DNA of 64,000 bases from an uncultured Clostridia bacterium (GCA_934486735.1 CAKSQL010000002.1:105177-169176), one strand, 5' to 3'; positions 16,584 through 26,083 are shown, counted from the first letter of the stretch. A program made the numbers and translations. The notes: generated from the letters alone by a model not told the origin.

Positions 16584-17901
16584 ATGGATATACAAAAAGG
16601 AAAATGGATTGAAGAAAAATCGGGATGCGAAAGCCCGATATTCAAAAAGAAATTTAATGCGGAAGATGTAAAATCCGCCGTAATTGAAATATGCGGATTG
16701 GGCTGGTTTGAGCTTTACATAAACGGGAAAAAGGTAACAGACGCAATGTTTACCCCGGCAGTGTCAGTGTATGAACAGCTCGGCGGCAGGCGGCTGTTGT
16801 ATCCTCTTGATGATATTTTCGTTTCGCCGAGGATATATTATTGCCGCTATGACATTTCAAAACTTTTATCGGACGGCAAAAATGTGATTTCGGTTCAGCT
16901 GGGAAACGGCTGGTACAATCAGAAAATGAGAGACTGCGAGGGTGATTTTTACTATGGCAAGCCAAAGCTTTTGTTCTGCGCGGTGATTGAAAAAAATGAC
17001 GGTGAGACCATGACCGTTATAAGCGATGAAAGCGTAAAATGCACTCAAAGCGGTCTTTTGGAGAATAATATTTTTCATGGCGAGAAATGGGATTTGTCAA
17101 TGGCGGACGAGTGCAGAACGGCGAATGACGGCGGCTATGAAAATGCAGCTTTGGCAAAGGCTCTGGGCGGTGAGCTTGAGGAATTTACATATCCGTACGA
17201 CTGCGTAACGCGGAGGATAACGCCGAAATATCTCGGATTTTTCAATAATCTGCATGTGTATGACGCCGGAGAGAATATCGCCGGCACGGTAAGCTTTGAC
17301 ACCGGCTCGAATGAAAAAATCATAATAACGCATGCCGAGGAGATAAATGAAGATTTCAGCCTTAATACATTTTCGGCAGGTGCGGGGCAGCTCCAGATTT
17401 GCGAATATATCGGCGACGGGAAAATGCATAAAAATGTGCATCCGCATTTTTCGTGGCAGGGTTTCCGATATTTTGCAATAGACGGCAGGGCGGAAAGTGT
17501 CGTGTGCAATGTTGTGCATACCAATCTTGAACAGAGCGGCGATTTCTATTGTGATGATGAGGTTATAAATACCGTTTTGGATATGTATAAAAGGACACAG
17601 CTTGCAAATATTCATGGCTGCGTCCCGTCCGATTGTCCGCACCGCGAAAGACTCGGATATACAGGCGACGGGCATTCAACCGCTTGAGCCGGGTTATAAA
17701 AGCGTAAAGATATCGCCTTGTGATATAGCGGAATTGGGAGATTTCGGCGGAAATATGGATATCGGCGGAAAATTGTCGGTTCGGGTAAAACGCGGAGAAT
17801 TTATCGAGGTTGAAGTTCCGGACGGAATAGAGGCGGTACTTGAATTTAAGGATAAAAAAGTGACACTTTCGCACGGAGCAAACCGCATTGAGATAAAATA
17901 A
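16584..17901 (+). pseudogene. GH78 alpha-L-rhamnosidase with the catalytic core deleted
   Basis: Starts at ATG 16584 behind GGGAGG. The first about 365 residues are a normal GH78 N-terminal half: lectin-like beta domains with GWFELYINGKKV and QLGNGWYN, then the concanavalin-like domain up to CVPSDCPHRERLGYTGDG, where the catalytic barrel should begin. There the sequence jumps at about 17670 and, in another frame, resumes with GIQPLEPGYKSVKIS and the C-terminal beta domain, ending IEIK at 17901. Roughly the whole (alpha/alpha)6 barrel, including the general base, is missing, and the join stops the protein at TGA about 15 nt later. Typical GH78 is 850-1000 aa. Not expected to be active. Confidence 0.88.
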
Positions 17902-17903
17902 AT

Positions 17904-17995
17904 AAAAACTCGGAATATTCAATGATATGCCCCACAATCGTCGGATTTTGGTCTGACTTTCGGGGGCGATACCATTAGTGCGCTCCGAGTTTTTT
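17904..17995. terminator. Long imperfect hairpin between convergent genes
   Basis: CTCGGA (17909-17914) pairs with TCCGAG (17984-17989). Inside, AATGATATGCCCC (about 17921-17933) pairs with a GGGGCGATACCATT arm near 17962-17975 with two mismatches, and GTCGGA pairs with TCTGAC at the tip. T runs follow on the plus strand and nearly so on the minus strand. It lies between the GH78 remnant and the S8 protease, so a bidirectional terminator is the simplest reading. It is much longer than needed for that. Confidence 0.6.
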
Positions 17996-18005
17996 ATTTT
18001 CGTTT

Positions 18006-21000
18006 TTATCTTGCCGCGACAGGTTTCATACTGTCGGCAGAATCCCAAAGGAACAGTTTGAGCGCTGCATTTTTTGGGATATTTTTATTTATTCGCATAG
18101 TTTTTTCATTACTTCCCGAGTGATAACTTTCCGCCTGTTTAACTTCGGTACAAATGAGCCTGCCTATTGCGTCATAGAATGCCGCAATAGGTGTTGCAGA
18201 TACATTCTCGTCACGATTATTGAAAATCTCATACGACACAACGGTCAGCTCGGTATCACTGTAGCTTACTGTGCCTGACTTGATATTCAGAGGGTATTTG
18301 AAGTCGTCAAATACTCCGCTTGCGATATTCGCCGCGTAGTCGGAAACGCTAATCTGCACGTCTTTTGGCGATACGCCGCTTATATCAAATTCCGCGGCGG
18401 CGGTATCAAATTCTCCGTCCGCTTTTGCATTGGCAAATGCCGCTGTTTTGGTGACCGTCTCTCCGTTTGAATCGGGATATGATATTGTGATTGCTTGAAT
18501 GTAGTGGTTGTCGGCGGCAGAGACTGTCAGCGTTCCGCTTGCCTTGTCCGCGCTGACCTCAGTAACGGTCGGCGCTTGGGTATCGACCGCAAATGGGAGA
18601 GAGAACGAATCGTCCGGAGTTGCCGATTGTGTGCCGTAGATGCTGCAGCCGTTGACGGTCAGAATATATTCGCCGTCATCAAGGCTCGAAAGGTTTGAAA
18701 GGCTCACCGTTGACGATGAAAATTTATTGAATCCACCGTTTATATTTATCCGATAAAGTGTTTTGTCCGGGCTGTCCGCTTTGGCTATGTCAAAGACTAC
18801 ATTGCACGAGCGCATCGGCTGAATCACCGGAATGGGATAGTCGAGATTGCCGTCCCCGTTGGGAGAAAATGCGATATATTCGGGAGCGGAAGTGTCACTG
18901 TAGATATTTTTCCCGAGCATAATATATTTATTATCAGTATTTTTCCCTGCGATATATGTACCGGTGGATTTCGGCACATCGCTGCGCAAAAGCCTGCTCG
19001 GCGAGGAATCGTAAAGCGTGGTGTCAAAAAGCGGTACGCTTTTCCAGTCTCCGTAAAAGCCGCTGAACGGAATGCTCAAATCGACGGAGGTATCGCTCGA
19101 AAGATATACAAACCCGTCAATGTAAAATCCGTTGGGGAATAATTTCAGATTGTTTGCAAGTTCGTTTGACGAAAGACGCACATCGGCTGAAATTTTCACC
19201 TCGCCTCCTGCCGGAACCGTAACGGAGGACGGCAGATTTTCCGATACAACGGTAAGCCGCTTTGTTCCGTCAACCACATAGCCGTCATCGCTTGCGGAGC
19301 AGCCGTCGGTGGTGACATCGAGCGAAAGCGAATTGTAAGTAACCGGCGAATCGGTCAGATTTTTCGCTGTAAATTCAAGGGTTATATTCTCGCTGAGGTT
19401 GTCTTTTAAGCTTATTTTTGCTTTGTTTTCCGTTCCCACAAGAATTGCCGGAGAAGTCATGGCATGTTCAATATTCACAAGCCCCGCGCCTTGGCTTCTG
19501 GGCGAGGTTGGGAGATTGTTTCCCTTAATTACCGATGCGGTTGACATCAGCAGATTCTCGAACAGAAGAACCTTGTCAGCGCCCGAAAGTCCGTTGTACG
19601 CCGCCGAGAAAGGATTTGTCTCGTAATATTGATTCAAAAGCGCGGTGATTCCGGTCAGATGCGGCGCTGCCATTGATGTACCGCTCATGATTGAGTATTT
19701 GTTGTCGGGAACGGAGGAGTATATGTTTCCGCCCGGAGCGGTTATCTCGGGAGTGAGTTCAAGGGAGTCACTTGTACCCCAGCTTGAATAGGACGAAACA
19801 AGCCCGGCGGTCGGCGACAAATAGCTTTGTGTTGACGGATAGCCTGCGCGGACTGTCTTTTGAGTGCGGTCGAAAAGAATCTGTCCGTCATCGCTTGTCA
19901 CAATCGCAGCCGGGAGCGAAAGCTCAACGGTAGTGAAATAATCGTTTTCGCCGTTCCATATAATAATTCCTGCTGCACCGGCAGCGGCGGCATTTTCAGC
20001 CTTGTCGACAAAGGACAATTTGCCGCGTCTGACAAGGGCGATTTTGCCGCTTGCATCCGAAAAATCGCCTGCCGCGCCATAGCCGCAATAGGCATATTCG
20101 TATTGATTGTTGTAGAATTTGCTGTAGAAATTTGAACCGGTGTGGGCAGGGGCATATTTCACCGAGCCGCTGTCGGAAAAGATAAGCTCGCCGAGTGTGG
20201 CATAGCTGACGCTGTTGTCGGACGATGCAACCGAGGTTGAATATGTAAACTCGGCAGGTGTTCCGGAGGCGGAGTAGTCGATGTCGGTGGTCAGAGGAGT
20301 TTTGTCCTTGTATCCGCGTGATGCATTCCCGGCGGAGACCGAAAGCAGAATCCCTGCATTTTTCGCATTTTTCAAAACGCTGTCATAGCTTGATGCAAAC
20401 TTGGAGGACGCATAATCAGAGCCGAAACTCATATTTACGGCGGACACTCCGAACTTTGCCGAATCGTCGAGCGCGGCGAGAATAGCCGCCTCGGGCAGAC
20501 CGCCGCTTGCGTTGGTTATCTTCATCAGAATCAGCTGTGCTTCGGGCGCAACTCCGGAGAAAAGCGTTCCGTCGGACAGTTTCCCGTTCTTTCCTGCCGC
20601 AATTCCGGCAACGTGTGAACCATGTATCAGAGCGGAACGGTTGTCAAAAACACTGTCATCGCCGCAGCCGTAGTCGTACGCAAATGGGATTTTCGCATTC
20701 TTGTAGACTTGGTTTGCAGTCACGTTTGCACTCAGAGAGGTGTTGTTTATAATAGAAGAAATATCGCTTTTTGAATATTTCGGATTTTCGGGAGCAGTTG
20801 CAAAAAATTCATGCCCGACATCAAATTCGGAATCGATTATTGCAATCACCTGCCCCTCGCCGGAGTAGCCGAGATTGTTTTGGACAGCCGTTACGCCTGT
20901 TTGTTCTTCGGCGGTCGATATCATAGGCTTAATCGGGTCGTAGACCTCGGATACGCGAACATTTTTGACTCCGGGAATGCTCATAAGCTCGTCCAAATCG

Positions 21001-21359
21001 GAATATTTCGCGTCGATTGAAAAGCCGTTGAAAAGCGCGGTGTAGGTGTAGTTCTTTTCAATATCAGAACCGACAGCGCTTTTAATATCGCTCATTACAT
21101 TGTCCTGTGCACAGAGCAAAATATCCTCGGCAGCCGCAGCTTCGGCGGAGGAAAAGCTTTTGTTTTTCATAAATTCCGCACTTGCTGCAATCGGCGAGCC
21201 GTCAACCTCGACAATAAATGTCACGTTGTCGCTCGGACGATATGCATCGGCGGTGTCGATAATTTCGGCATTATACAGCTGTATGACAGGTTCCGCATAG
21301 GCGAAAATCTGTGACAGAACAATTGCCGCAGCCGATAGAATGATACAGGTTTTTTTCAT
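18006..21359 (-). CDS. Secreted S8 subtilisin-family protease with PA insert (lactocepin/C5a-peptidase-like)
   Basis: Large extracellular serine protease, 1117 aa from ATG 21359 (GAGGG 8-10 nt upstream; earlier in-frame ATG has no site). A signal peptide (1-22) is followed by an I9-type propeptide (about 30-140), then a catalytic domain with Asp in IAIIDSEFDVGHE (about 172), His in HGSHVAGIAAG (about 245) and Ser in GTSMAAPHLTG (about 556). A PA domain is inserted before the Ser (GAAGDFSDASGKIALVRRG). After it come Fn3-like beta domains, including AFSPNGDGN as in lactocepin, and a last module ending KLFLWDSADSMKPV. No sortase or SLH anchor is seen, so it may be released or held by that module. 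Confidence 0.9.
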   Translation of the reverse strand: MKKTCIILSAAAIVLSQIFAYAEPVIQLYNAEIIDTADAYRPSDNVTFIVEVDGSPIAASAEFMKNKSFSSAEAAAAEDILLCAQDNVMSDIKSAVGSDIEKNYTYTALFNGFSIDAKYSDLDELMSIPGVKNVRVSEVYDPIKPMISTAEEQTGVTAVQNNLGYSGEGQVIAIIDSEFDVGHEFFATAPENPKYSKSDISSIINNTSLSANVTANQVYKNAKIPFAYDYGCGDDSVFDNRSALIHGSHVAGIAAGKNGKLSDGTLFSGVAPEAQLILMKITNASGGLPEAAILAALDDSAKFGVSAVNMSFGSDYASSKFASSYDSVLKNAKNAGILLSVSAGNASRGYKDKTPLTTDIDYSASGTPAEFTYSTSVASSDNSVSYATLGELIFSDSGSVKYAPAHTGSNFYSKFYNNQYEYAYCGYGAAGDFSDASGKIALVRRGKLSFVDKAENAAAAGAAGIIIWNGENDYFTTVELSLPAAIVTSDDGQILFDRTQKTVRAGYPSTQSYLSPTAGLVSSYSSWGTSDSLELTPEITAPGGNIYSSVPDNKYSIMSGTSMAAPHLTGITALLNQYYETNPFSAAYNGLSGADKVLLFENLLMSTASVIKGNNLPTSPRSQGAGLVNIEHAMTSPAILVGTENKAKISLKDNLSENITLEFTAKNLTDSPVTYNSLSLDVTTDGCSASDDGYVVDGTKRLTVVSENLPSSVTVPAGGEVKISADVRLSSNELANNLKLFPNGFYIDGFVYLSSDTSVDLSIPFSGFYGDWKSVPLFDTTLYDSSPSRLLRSDVPKSTGTYIAGKNTDNKYIMLGKNIYSDTSAPEYIAFSPNGDGNLDYPIPVIQPMRSCNVVFDIAKADSPDKTLYRININGGFNKFSSSTVSLSNLSSLDDGEYILTVNGCSIYGTQSATPDDSFSLPFAVDTQAPTVTEVSADKASGTLTVSAADNHYIQAITISYPDSNGETVTKTAAFANAKADGEFDTAAAEFDISGVSPKDVQISVSDYAANIASGVFDDFKYPLNIKSGTVSYSDTELTVVSYEIFNNRDENVSATPIAAFYDAIGRLICTEVKQAESYHSGSNEKTMRINKNIPKNAALKLFLWDSADSMKPVAAR

Positions 21360-21534
21360 AAAAAATATCCCTCTTTTATATATTTTATATAGTTTAAGTA
21401 TAACATAAACCGCGAAAAAAAGATATAGAAAAAGCAAAAAAATAAAAAATATTTTTTTTTGGACATCCGCACAGGCAAGAAGTCCGCAATTTCGGCATAT
21501 AAATCTTATAGTTTATCGAGAGGACTGGTCTTTA

Positions 21535-22230
21535 ATGTTTAATATGATTATGGAGCTTATACGAAATTTGCTCTTTTTAATCGGATATGTGAGCGGAAAC
21601 GGAGCATTTCCAAAGCCTCTTTCGGACGAGGAGGAGCAGGACTGCATAAGACGCATGCGGGAGGGGGACACAAAAGCCAAAAACATGCTGATAGAGCACA
21701 ATCTGCGGCTGGTGGCGCATATTTCTAAGAAGTACAGCAATGAAAACAATGCCGAGGATTTGATTTCGATAGGCACGATCGGGCTTATAAAGGGCGTGAA
21801 CACTTTTAATCCCGACAAAAATCCCAAGCTGGCGACTTACATTGCGCGCTGTATCGAAAACGAAGTTTTGATGTACTTAAGAACTCTTAAGAAACAGAGC
21901 TGCGAAATTTCTATGGATGAATGTATCGGTTCGGACAAGGAGGGCAACAGCATGTCGCTGTCCGATATTCTCCCGGCGGACGACGAGGACATTGCCGACG
22001 CAATCTCGGCACGCTATGACGCGCGCGTGCTTCGGAGCGTGATGTCAAAGGTCTTGAAAAAGAACGAATATGACATACTCTGCTGGCGTTACGGACTTGA
22101 CAACATGCCGCGCAAAACTCAAAGAGAGGTCGCAAAAATCTTGGGCATAAGCCGCTCGTATGTGTCGCGGATCGAGAAAAAGGCTCTCGGAAAGCTGTAT
22201 GAAATTTTAAAGGACATGAATATAAATTAA
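21535..22230 (+). CDS. sigK: RNA polymerase sporulation sigma factor SigK
   Basis: Late mother-cell sigma factor for cortex and coat genes. The 231-aa product begins with a short hydrophobic pro-sequence like pro-sigma-K (LLFLIGYVSGNGAFPKPLS), then region 2 (ARNMLIEHNLRLVAH-type block seen as NMLIEHNLRLVAHISKKY, and EDLISIGTIGLIKGV), and region 4 with the helix-turn-helix TQREVAKILGISRSYVSRIEK. The gene is contiguous: there is no skin-like element splitting it as in B. subtilis. GAGGAC lies before ATG 21535. The next gene, a D,D-carboxypeptidase, begins 15 nt after it. Confidence 0.94.
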   Translation: MFNMIMELIRNLLFLIGYVSGNGAFPKPLSDEEEQDCIRRMREGDTKAKNMLIEHNLRLVAHISKKYSNENNAEDLISIGTIGLIKGVNTFNPDKNPKLATYIARCIENEVLMYLRTLKKQSCEISMDECIGSDKEGNSMSLSDILPADDEDIADAISARYDARVLRSVMSKVLKKNEYDILCWRYGLDNMPRKTQREVAKILGISRSYVSRIEKKALGKLYEILKDMNIN

Positions 22231-22245
22231 AGGGGTGCAAAACAA

Positions 22246-23379
22246 TTGAAAAGAATAATCTGTATCATTTTGGCGCTGTGTACAATTAGTCTTGTATCGG
22301 CTCGTGCCGAGGATACGCTCGGGGATTTAAACGGAAAGTCGCTTTTTTTAGCCGAGGCGGACAGTGGAAGTATATTATATGAAAGAAATGCCGATGAAAA
22401 GCTGCCGATTGCAAGCGTCACCAAAATAATGACAATGCTGCTTGTTATGGAGGCTGTCGATTCGGGAAAAATATCGCTCGACGACATGGTTCCGGTGAGC
22501 GAGAGAGCTATGAGCATGGGCGGCTCGACTATGTTTTTGGAGACAGGCGAGGAGCTGAGCGTGAACGATATGCTAAAGGGCATAGCGGTAGCATCGGCGA
22601 ACGACGGTGCGGTTGCAATGGCGGAGTTTGTCGGCGGCAGCGAGGCGGCATTTGTGGAGATGATGAACAATCGGGCAAAGGAATTGGGTATGGAGAATAC
22701 AAATTTTGTGAACACAAACGGACTTGATGACGATAATCACTATTCAACCGCGCGCGATGTTGCGGCGATGTCGCGCGAACTTATCAAGCATAAGAAGATA
22801 TTCGAATATACAACCATTTGGACAGATTCTTTGAGAGACGGAAAATTTTCGCTCGCGAACACTAACAAGCTGATACGTTTTTACAGCGGTGCGAACGGAC
22901 TTAAGACCGGCTCAACTTCAAAGGCACTGTGCTGCATATCGGCATCTGCCGAGCGCGATGGCATGCAGCTTGTTGCGGTGGTTCTTGGCGCTCCGACATC
23001 AAAGGAAAGATTTGCTGCGGCGCGCGGACTTCTCGATTACGGCTTTGCAAATTATGCGGCGGTAAAGCCGATGTCGGCAGGCGGCGAGGCAGAGCGGATA
23101 TCGGTTCTGAAAGGGAAGGAGGACACTTTGCAGCTTGTGGCAAAAGAGGACTGCACTATCCTTTTGCCCAAGGCACGCAAAAACGATATTGAAACAAAAA
23201 TTGATATTCCGGACAGCGTAACCGCGCCGATAACTGCCGGTGAGACGGTGGGAAAGATTGAATTTTTACTGGACGGCGAGGTTAAAAAAAGTGTGGAACT
23301 GGTTGCCGGGGCGGAGGTTTCGAAAAAGAATTATTTTGCATTTTTGACAGATGTGTTCCGAAAGTGGATTTCGTGTTAA
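22246..23379 (+). CDS. D-alanyl-D-alanine carboxypeptidase (PBP5/DacF type)
   Basis: Low-molecular-weight penicillin-binding protein that trims the terminal D-Ala of peptidoglycan pentapeptides. The 377-aa product has a signal peptide (1-20) and all three active-site motifs: SVTK at residues 57-60, SAN near 117 and KTGST near 223. A PBP5-like C-terminal beta domain and a short amphipathic end (VFRKWISC) follow, which could hold it at the membrane. It starts at TTG 22246 after AAAGGGGTG. Position 15 nt after sigK suggests a sporulation role like DacF/DacB, but vegetative function is equally possible. Confidence 0.9.
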   Translation: MKRIICIILALCTISLVSARAEDTLGDLNGKSLFLAEADSGSILYERNADEKLPIASVTKIMTMLLVMEAVDSGKISLDDMVPVSERAMSMGGSTMFLETGEELSVNDMLKGIAVASANDGAVAMAEFVGGSEAAFVEMMNNRAKELGMENTNFVNTNGLDDDNHYSTARDVAAMSRELIKHKKIFEYTTIWTDSLRDGKFSLANTNKLIRFYSGANGLKTGSTSKALCCISASAERDGMQLVAVVLGAPTSKERFAAARGLLDYGFANYAAVKPMSAGGEAERISVLKGKEDTLQLVAKEDCTILLPKARKNDIETKIDIPDSVTAPITAGETVGKIEFLLDGEVKKSVELVAGAEVSKKNYFAFLTDVFRKWISC

Positions 23380-23410
23380 AAAAATTTTTTAAAATAGCAG
23401 AAAATAATGC

Positions 23411-23439
23411 TTGACATCTCGGAATCGGTGTGGTATAAT
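23411..23439 (+). promoter_or_regulatory. Consensus sigma-A promoter of the T-box transcript
   Basis: TTGACA (23411-23416) and TATAAT (23434-23439) with a 17-nt spacer. Transcription should begin near 23446, just before the T-box leader. Confidence 0.85.
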
Positions 23440-23445
23440 ATAAAT

Positions 23446-23734
23446 AAATTAAAACTTAAAGGCTGTGACGAAGACGGTCGGGAATATGAGCTTTTTCAGA
23501 GAGTCGGCGGTTGCTGCGAGCCGATAGCAAGTTTCCCAAGTACCTATCACTTCCGAGCCGGAGCACCGAAAGAGTTTTATGCTCAAGTAAGTGTTTCCCG
23601 TAAATTGCTGCGTTAAAGCAAAGGACTTGATGGAGTCTGTGAGTGGCATTGATTTTTAATGCAATTTGAGTGGTACCGCGGGTAGATAATTATACTCGTC
23701 TCAAAGACAATTTTCTTTGAGACGAGTTTTTTTT
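23446..23734 (+). promoter_or_regulatory. T-box riboswitch leader with terminator
   Basis: tRNA-sensing leader upstream of the XRE-cupin-acyl-CoA ligase gene. The Stem I apex CAGAGAGTCGGCGG (from about 23497) and the antiterminator T-box GAGTGGTACCGCGG (23668-23681) are diagnostic. A terminator pairs 23694-23706 with 23715-23727 and ends in eight T residues. In Stem I, GGAA/TTCC (23481-23484 with 23551-23554) and CGGT/ACCG (23475-23478 with 23565-23568) enclose a loop with GAGCCGGAGC on its 3 prime side (23555-23564). The specifier must lie there. CGG (Arg) fits the usual spacing best, CCG and GAG are alternatives, and I do not consider it settled. The UGGU bulge fits a tRNA with discriminator A. 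Confidence 0.93.
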
Positions 23735-23791
23735 GTTACTCGCTCGGGGAAAGGAAAAAATTTTTTAAAACCGAACAGGGAGGAAGTAAAA

Positions 23792-26083
23792 ATGAATCAG
23801 AACATTCAAGAACAGCTGTTAGAGGTTGCACAGAGAATTAAAAACACCAGGGAAATTTTCGGATTTTCGGTTGAGGAAATGGCAAGGAAAACCGACGTAT
23901 CACCCGAAGAATATGCCGAATATGAAAGCGGAAAAAGGGATTTCAGCTTTACATTTATTTATAAATGTGCAAAATGTTTCAATGTCGATCCGACAGAACT
24001 TTTGCAGGGAACAAGTCCGACCCTTTCAAGCTACAATCTTACAAGAAAGGGCGGCGGCCTGCCGATTACACGTCTGACAGGCAATGTCTACAAAAACCTG
24101 GCATCTATGTTCAAAAACAAGGTTGCCGAACCGTTTTGGGTAAAAATTCCGTATAAAGAGAACGACATCATGAAAATGTCCACTCATGCCGGACAGGAGT
24201 TTGATATCGTTATCAAGGGTACCTTGAAAGCGAACATCGGCGGAAACGAAGAAATCCTGCACGAGGGTGACTCGATTTACTATAACAGTACCGAACCGCA
24301 CGGACTTATGCCGGTCGGCGGCGAGGATGTCGAAATCTACGCTATCGTAATGAACGCGGGCGAGAATGCGGATATCACAGAGCTGCACGAGGAAGTCAAG
24401 GTTGCAAAAAGAATGGAGCAGCCGCCCACGAGCGTATACAAAAAGTTCATCGTTACGGAAAAGGACGAAAAAGGCTGCCTGAAGAATATCTCGTTCAAAA
24501 ACGAGGACAAGTTCAACTTTGCATTCGATGTTGTGGACGAGCTGGCAAAGAAATGCCCGAACAAGAATGCAATGTACTATGTATCGAATGATAAAAAGGA
24601 AAAGACATTCACGTTTGCCGATATCAGCCGCTATTCGTCAATGACTGCAAATTATTTTGAGTCACTGGGAATCAAAAAGGGCGACAGAGTAATGTTGGTT
24701 TTGAAGCGTCACTACCAGTTCTGGTTCTCAATCCTGGCGCTGCATAAAATCGGCGCAATCGTAATCCCGGCAACTAACCTTTTGGTTGAACATGACTTTG
24801 AATACAGATTCAAGGCAGCCGGAGTTTCGGCAATCGTATGTACTGCCGACGGAGATGTTGCACATCAGGTTGACCTGGGCGCTGCAAACTGTCCCGAATT
24901 AAAGACAAAAATCCTTGTCGGCGGCAAGCGCGAGGGCTGGAACGACTTCAACGAGGAATTGCCGCGCTACAGCGATGTATATGAAAGATGTCCCGATGCC
25001 GCAGCGGGCAATGATACAATGCTGATGTTCTTCACATCGGGAACAACGGGATATCCGAAAATCGCTGCACACAGCCATAAATATCCTCTCGGACACTTCA
25101 TCACAGCGAAATATTGGCACAATGTAAATCCGGACGGAATCCACTTCACCATCTCGGACACCGGCTGGGGAAAAGCTCTGTGGGGCAAACTCTACGGTCA
25201 GTGGCTCTGCGAGGCGGCTATATTCGTATATGACTTCGACAAGTTCCATGCAGATGACATCCTGCCGATGTTTGCAAAATATCACATCACAACTTTCTGC
25301 GCACCGCCGACGATGTATCGTTTCTTCATCAAAGAGGATTTGTCGCAGTATGACCTGTCCTCTCTTGAGTATTGCACAGTTGCCGGCGAGGCTCTGAATC
25401 CGGAAGTGTACGAACAGTGGAAAAAAGCAACAGGTCTGCAGCTTATGGAGGGATTCGGTCAGACCGAAACAACACTTACAATCGCAAACCTGCGCGGAAT
25501 GACTCCGAAGCCCGGTTCAATGGGTAAGCCGAGTCCTATGTATAATGTTGATATCGTTGATGCCGAAGGCAAGAGCGTCGGCGTCGGCGAAACAGGCGAA
25601 ATCGTTATCCGCACCGATAAGGGTAACCCCTGCGGATTGTTCCGGGGTTATTATCGCGACGACGAAAAGACAAAAGAGGTTTGGTACGACGGAATGTATC
25701 ACACATGCGATACAGCGTGGAAAGACGAGGACGGTTATTTCTGGTATGTCGGCAGAGTGGACGATGTAATCAAATCCTCCGGCTACAGAATCGGGCCTTT
25801 CGAAATCGAGAGCGTTATCATGGAGCTGCCGTATGTGCTTGAATGTGCAATCACGCCTGTACCCGACCCGATCCGCGGACAGGTTGTTAAGGCAAGCATT
25901 GTCCTTGTAAAGAATAAAGAAGCATCGGATGAACTTAAGAAAGAAATCCAGGATTATGTAAAAACGCACACCGCGCCTTACAAATATCCGAGAGTGGTTG
26001 AGTTTATGGACGAGCTGCCCAAGACAATAAGCGGAAAGATCAGGAGAGTTGAGCTGAGACAAAGGGACGAAAAGAGCGAATAA
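23792..26083 (+). CDS. XRE-cupin-AMP-ligase fusion (acyl-CoA synthetase with regulatory head)
   Basis: Multidomain cytosolic protein of 763 aa from ATG 23792 (AGGGAGGA just upstream). Residues about 10-70 form an XRE-type helix-turn-helix (FSVEEMARKTDVSPEEYAEYESG). About 110-200 form a cupin (EFDIVIKGTLKANIGG, then GDSIYYNSTEPHGL). About 235-760 form an acyl-CoA synthetase of the medium-chain/acetyl type, with the P-loop FFTSGTTGYPK, GFGQTETT, the hinge SGYRIGPFEIES and the catalytic Lys in KTISGKIRR. It activates a carboxylic acid with ATP and CoA; the acid is unknown. Expression is controlled by the T-box leader in front, which is unusual for an acyl-CoA ligase. Confidence 0.9.
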   Translation: MNQNIQEQLLEVAQRIKNTREIFGFSVEEMARKTDVSPEEYAEYESGKRDFSFTFIYKCAKCFNVDPTELLQGTSPTLSSYNLTRKGGGLPITRLTGNVYKNLASMFKNKVAEPFWVKIPYKENDIMKMSTHAGQEFDIVIKGTLKANIGGNEEILHEGDSIYYNSTEPHGLMPVGGEDVEIYAIVMNAGENADITELHEEVKVAKRMEQPPTSVYKKFIVTEKDEKGCLKNISFKNEDKFNFAFDVVDELAKKCPNKNAMYYVSNDKKEKTFTFADISRYSSMTANYFESLGIKKGDRVMLVLKRHYQFWFSILALHKIGAIVIPATNLLVEHDFEYRFKAAGVSAIVCTADGDVAHQVDLGAANCPELKTKILVGGKREGWNDFNEELPRYSDVYERCPDAAAGNDTMLMFFTSGTTGYPKIAAHSHKYPLGHFITAKYWHNVNPDGIHFTISDTGWGKALWGKLYGQWLCEAAIFVYDFDKFHADDILPMFAKYHITTFCAPPTMYRFFIKEDLSQYDLSSLEYCTVAGEALNPEVYEQWKKATGLQLMEGFGQTETTLTIANLRGMTPKPGSMGKPSPMYNVDIVDAEGKSVGVGETGEIVIRTDKGNPCGLFRGYYRDDEKTKEVWYDGMYHTCDTAWKDEDGYFWYVGRVDDVIKSSGYRIGPFEIESVIMELPYVLECAITPVPDPIRGQVVKASIVLVKNKEASDELKKEIQDYVKTHTAPYKYPRVVEFMDELPKTISGKIRRVELRQRDEKSE

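Noticed and set aside
21535..22230. sigK split by a skin-like prophage
   Set aside because: The reading frame is continuous from region 2 through region 4.
23407..23616. Small plus-strand frame before the acyl-CoA ligase
   Set aside because: It overlaps the promoter and Stem I of the T-box leader and has no ribosome site.
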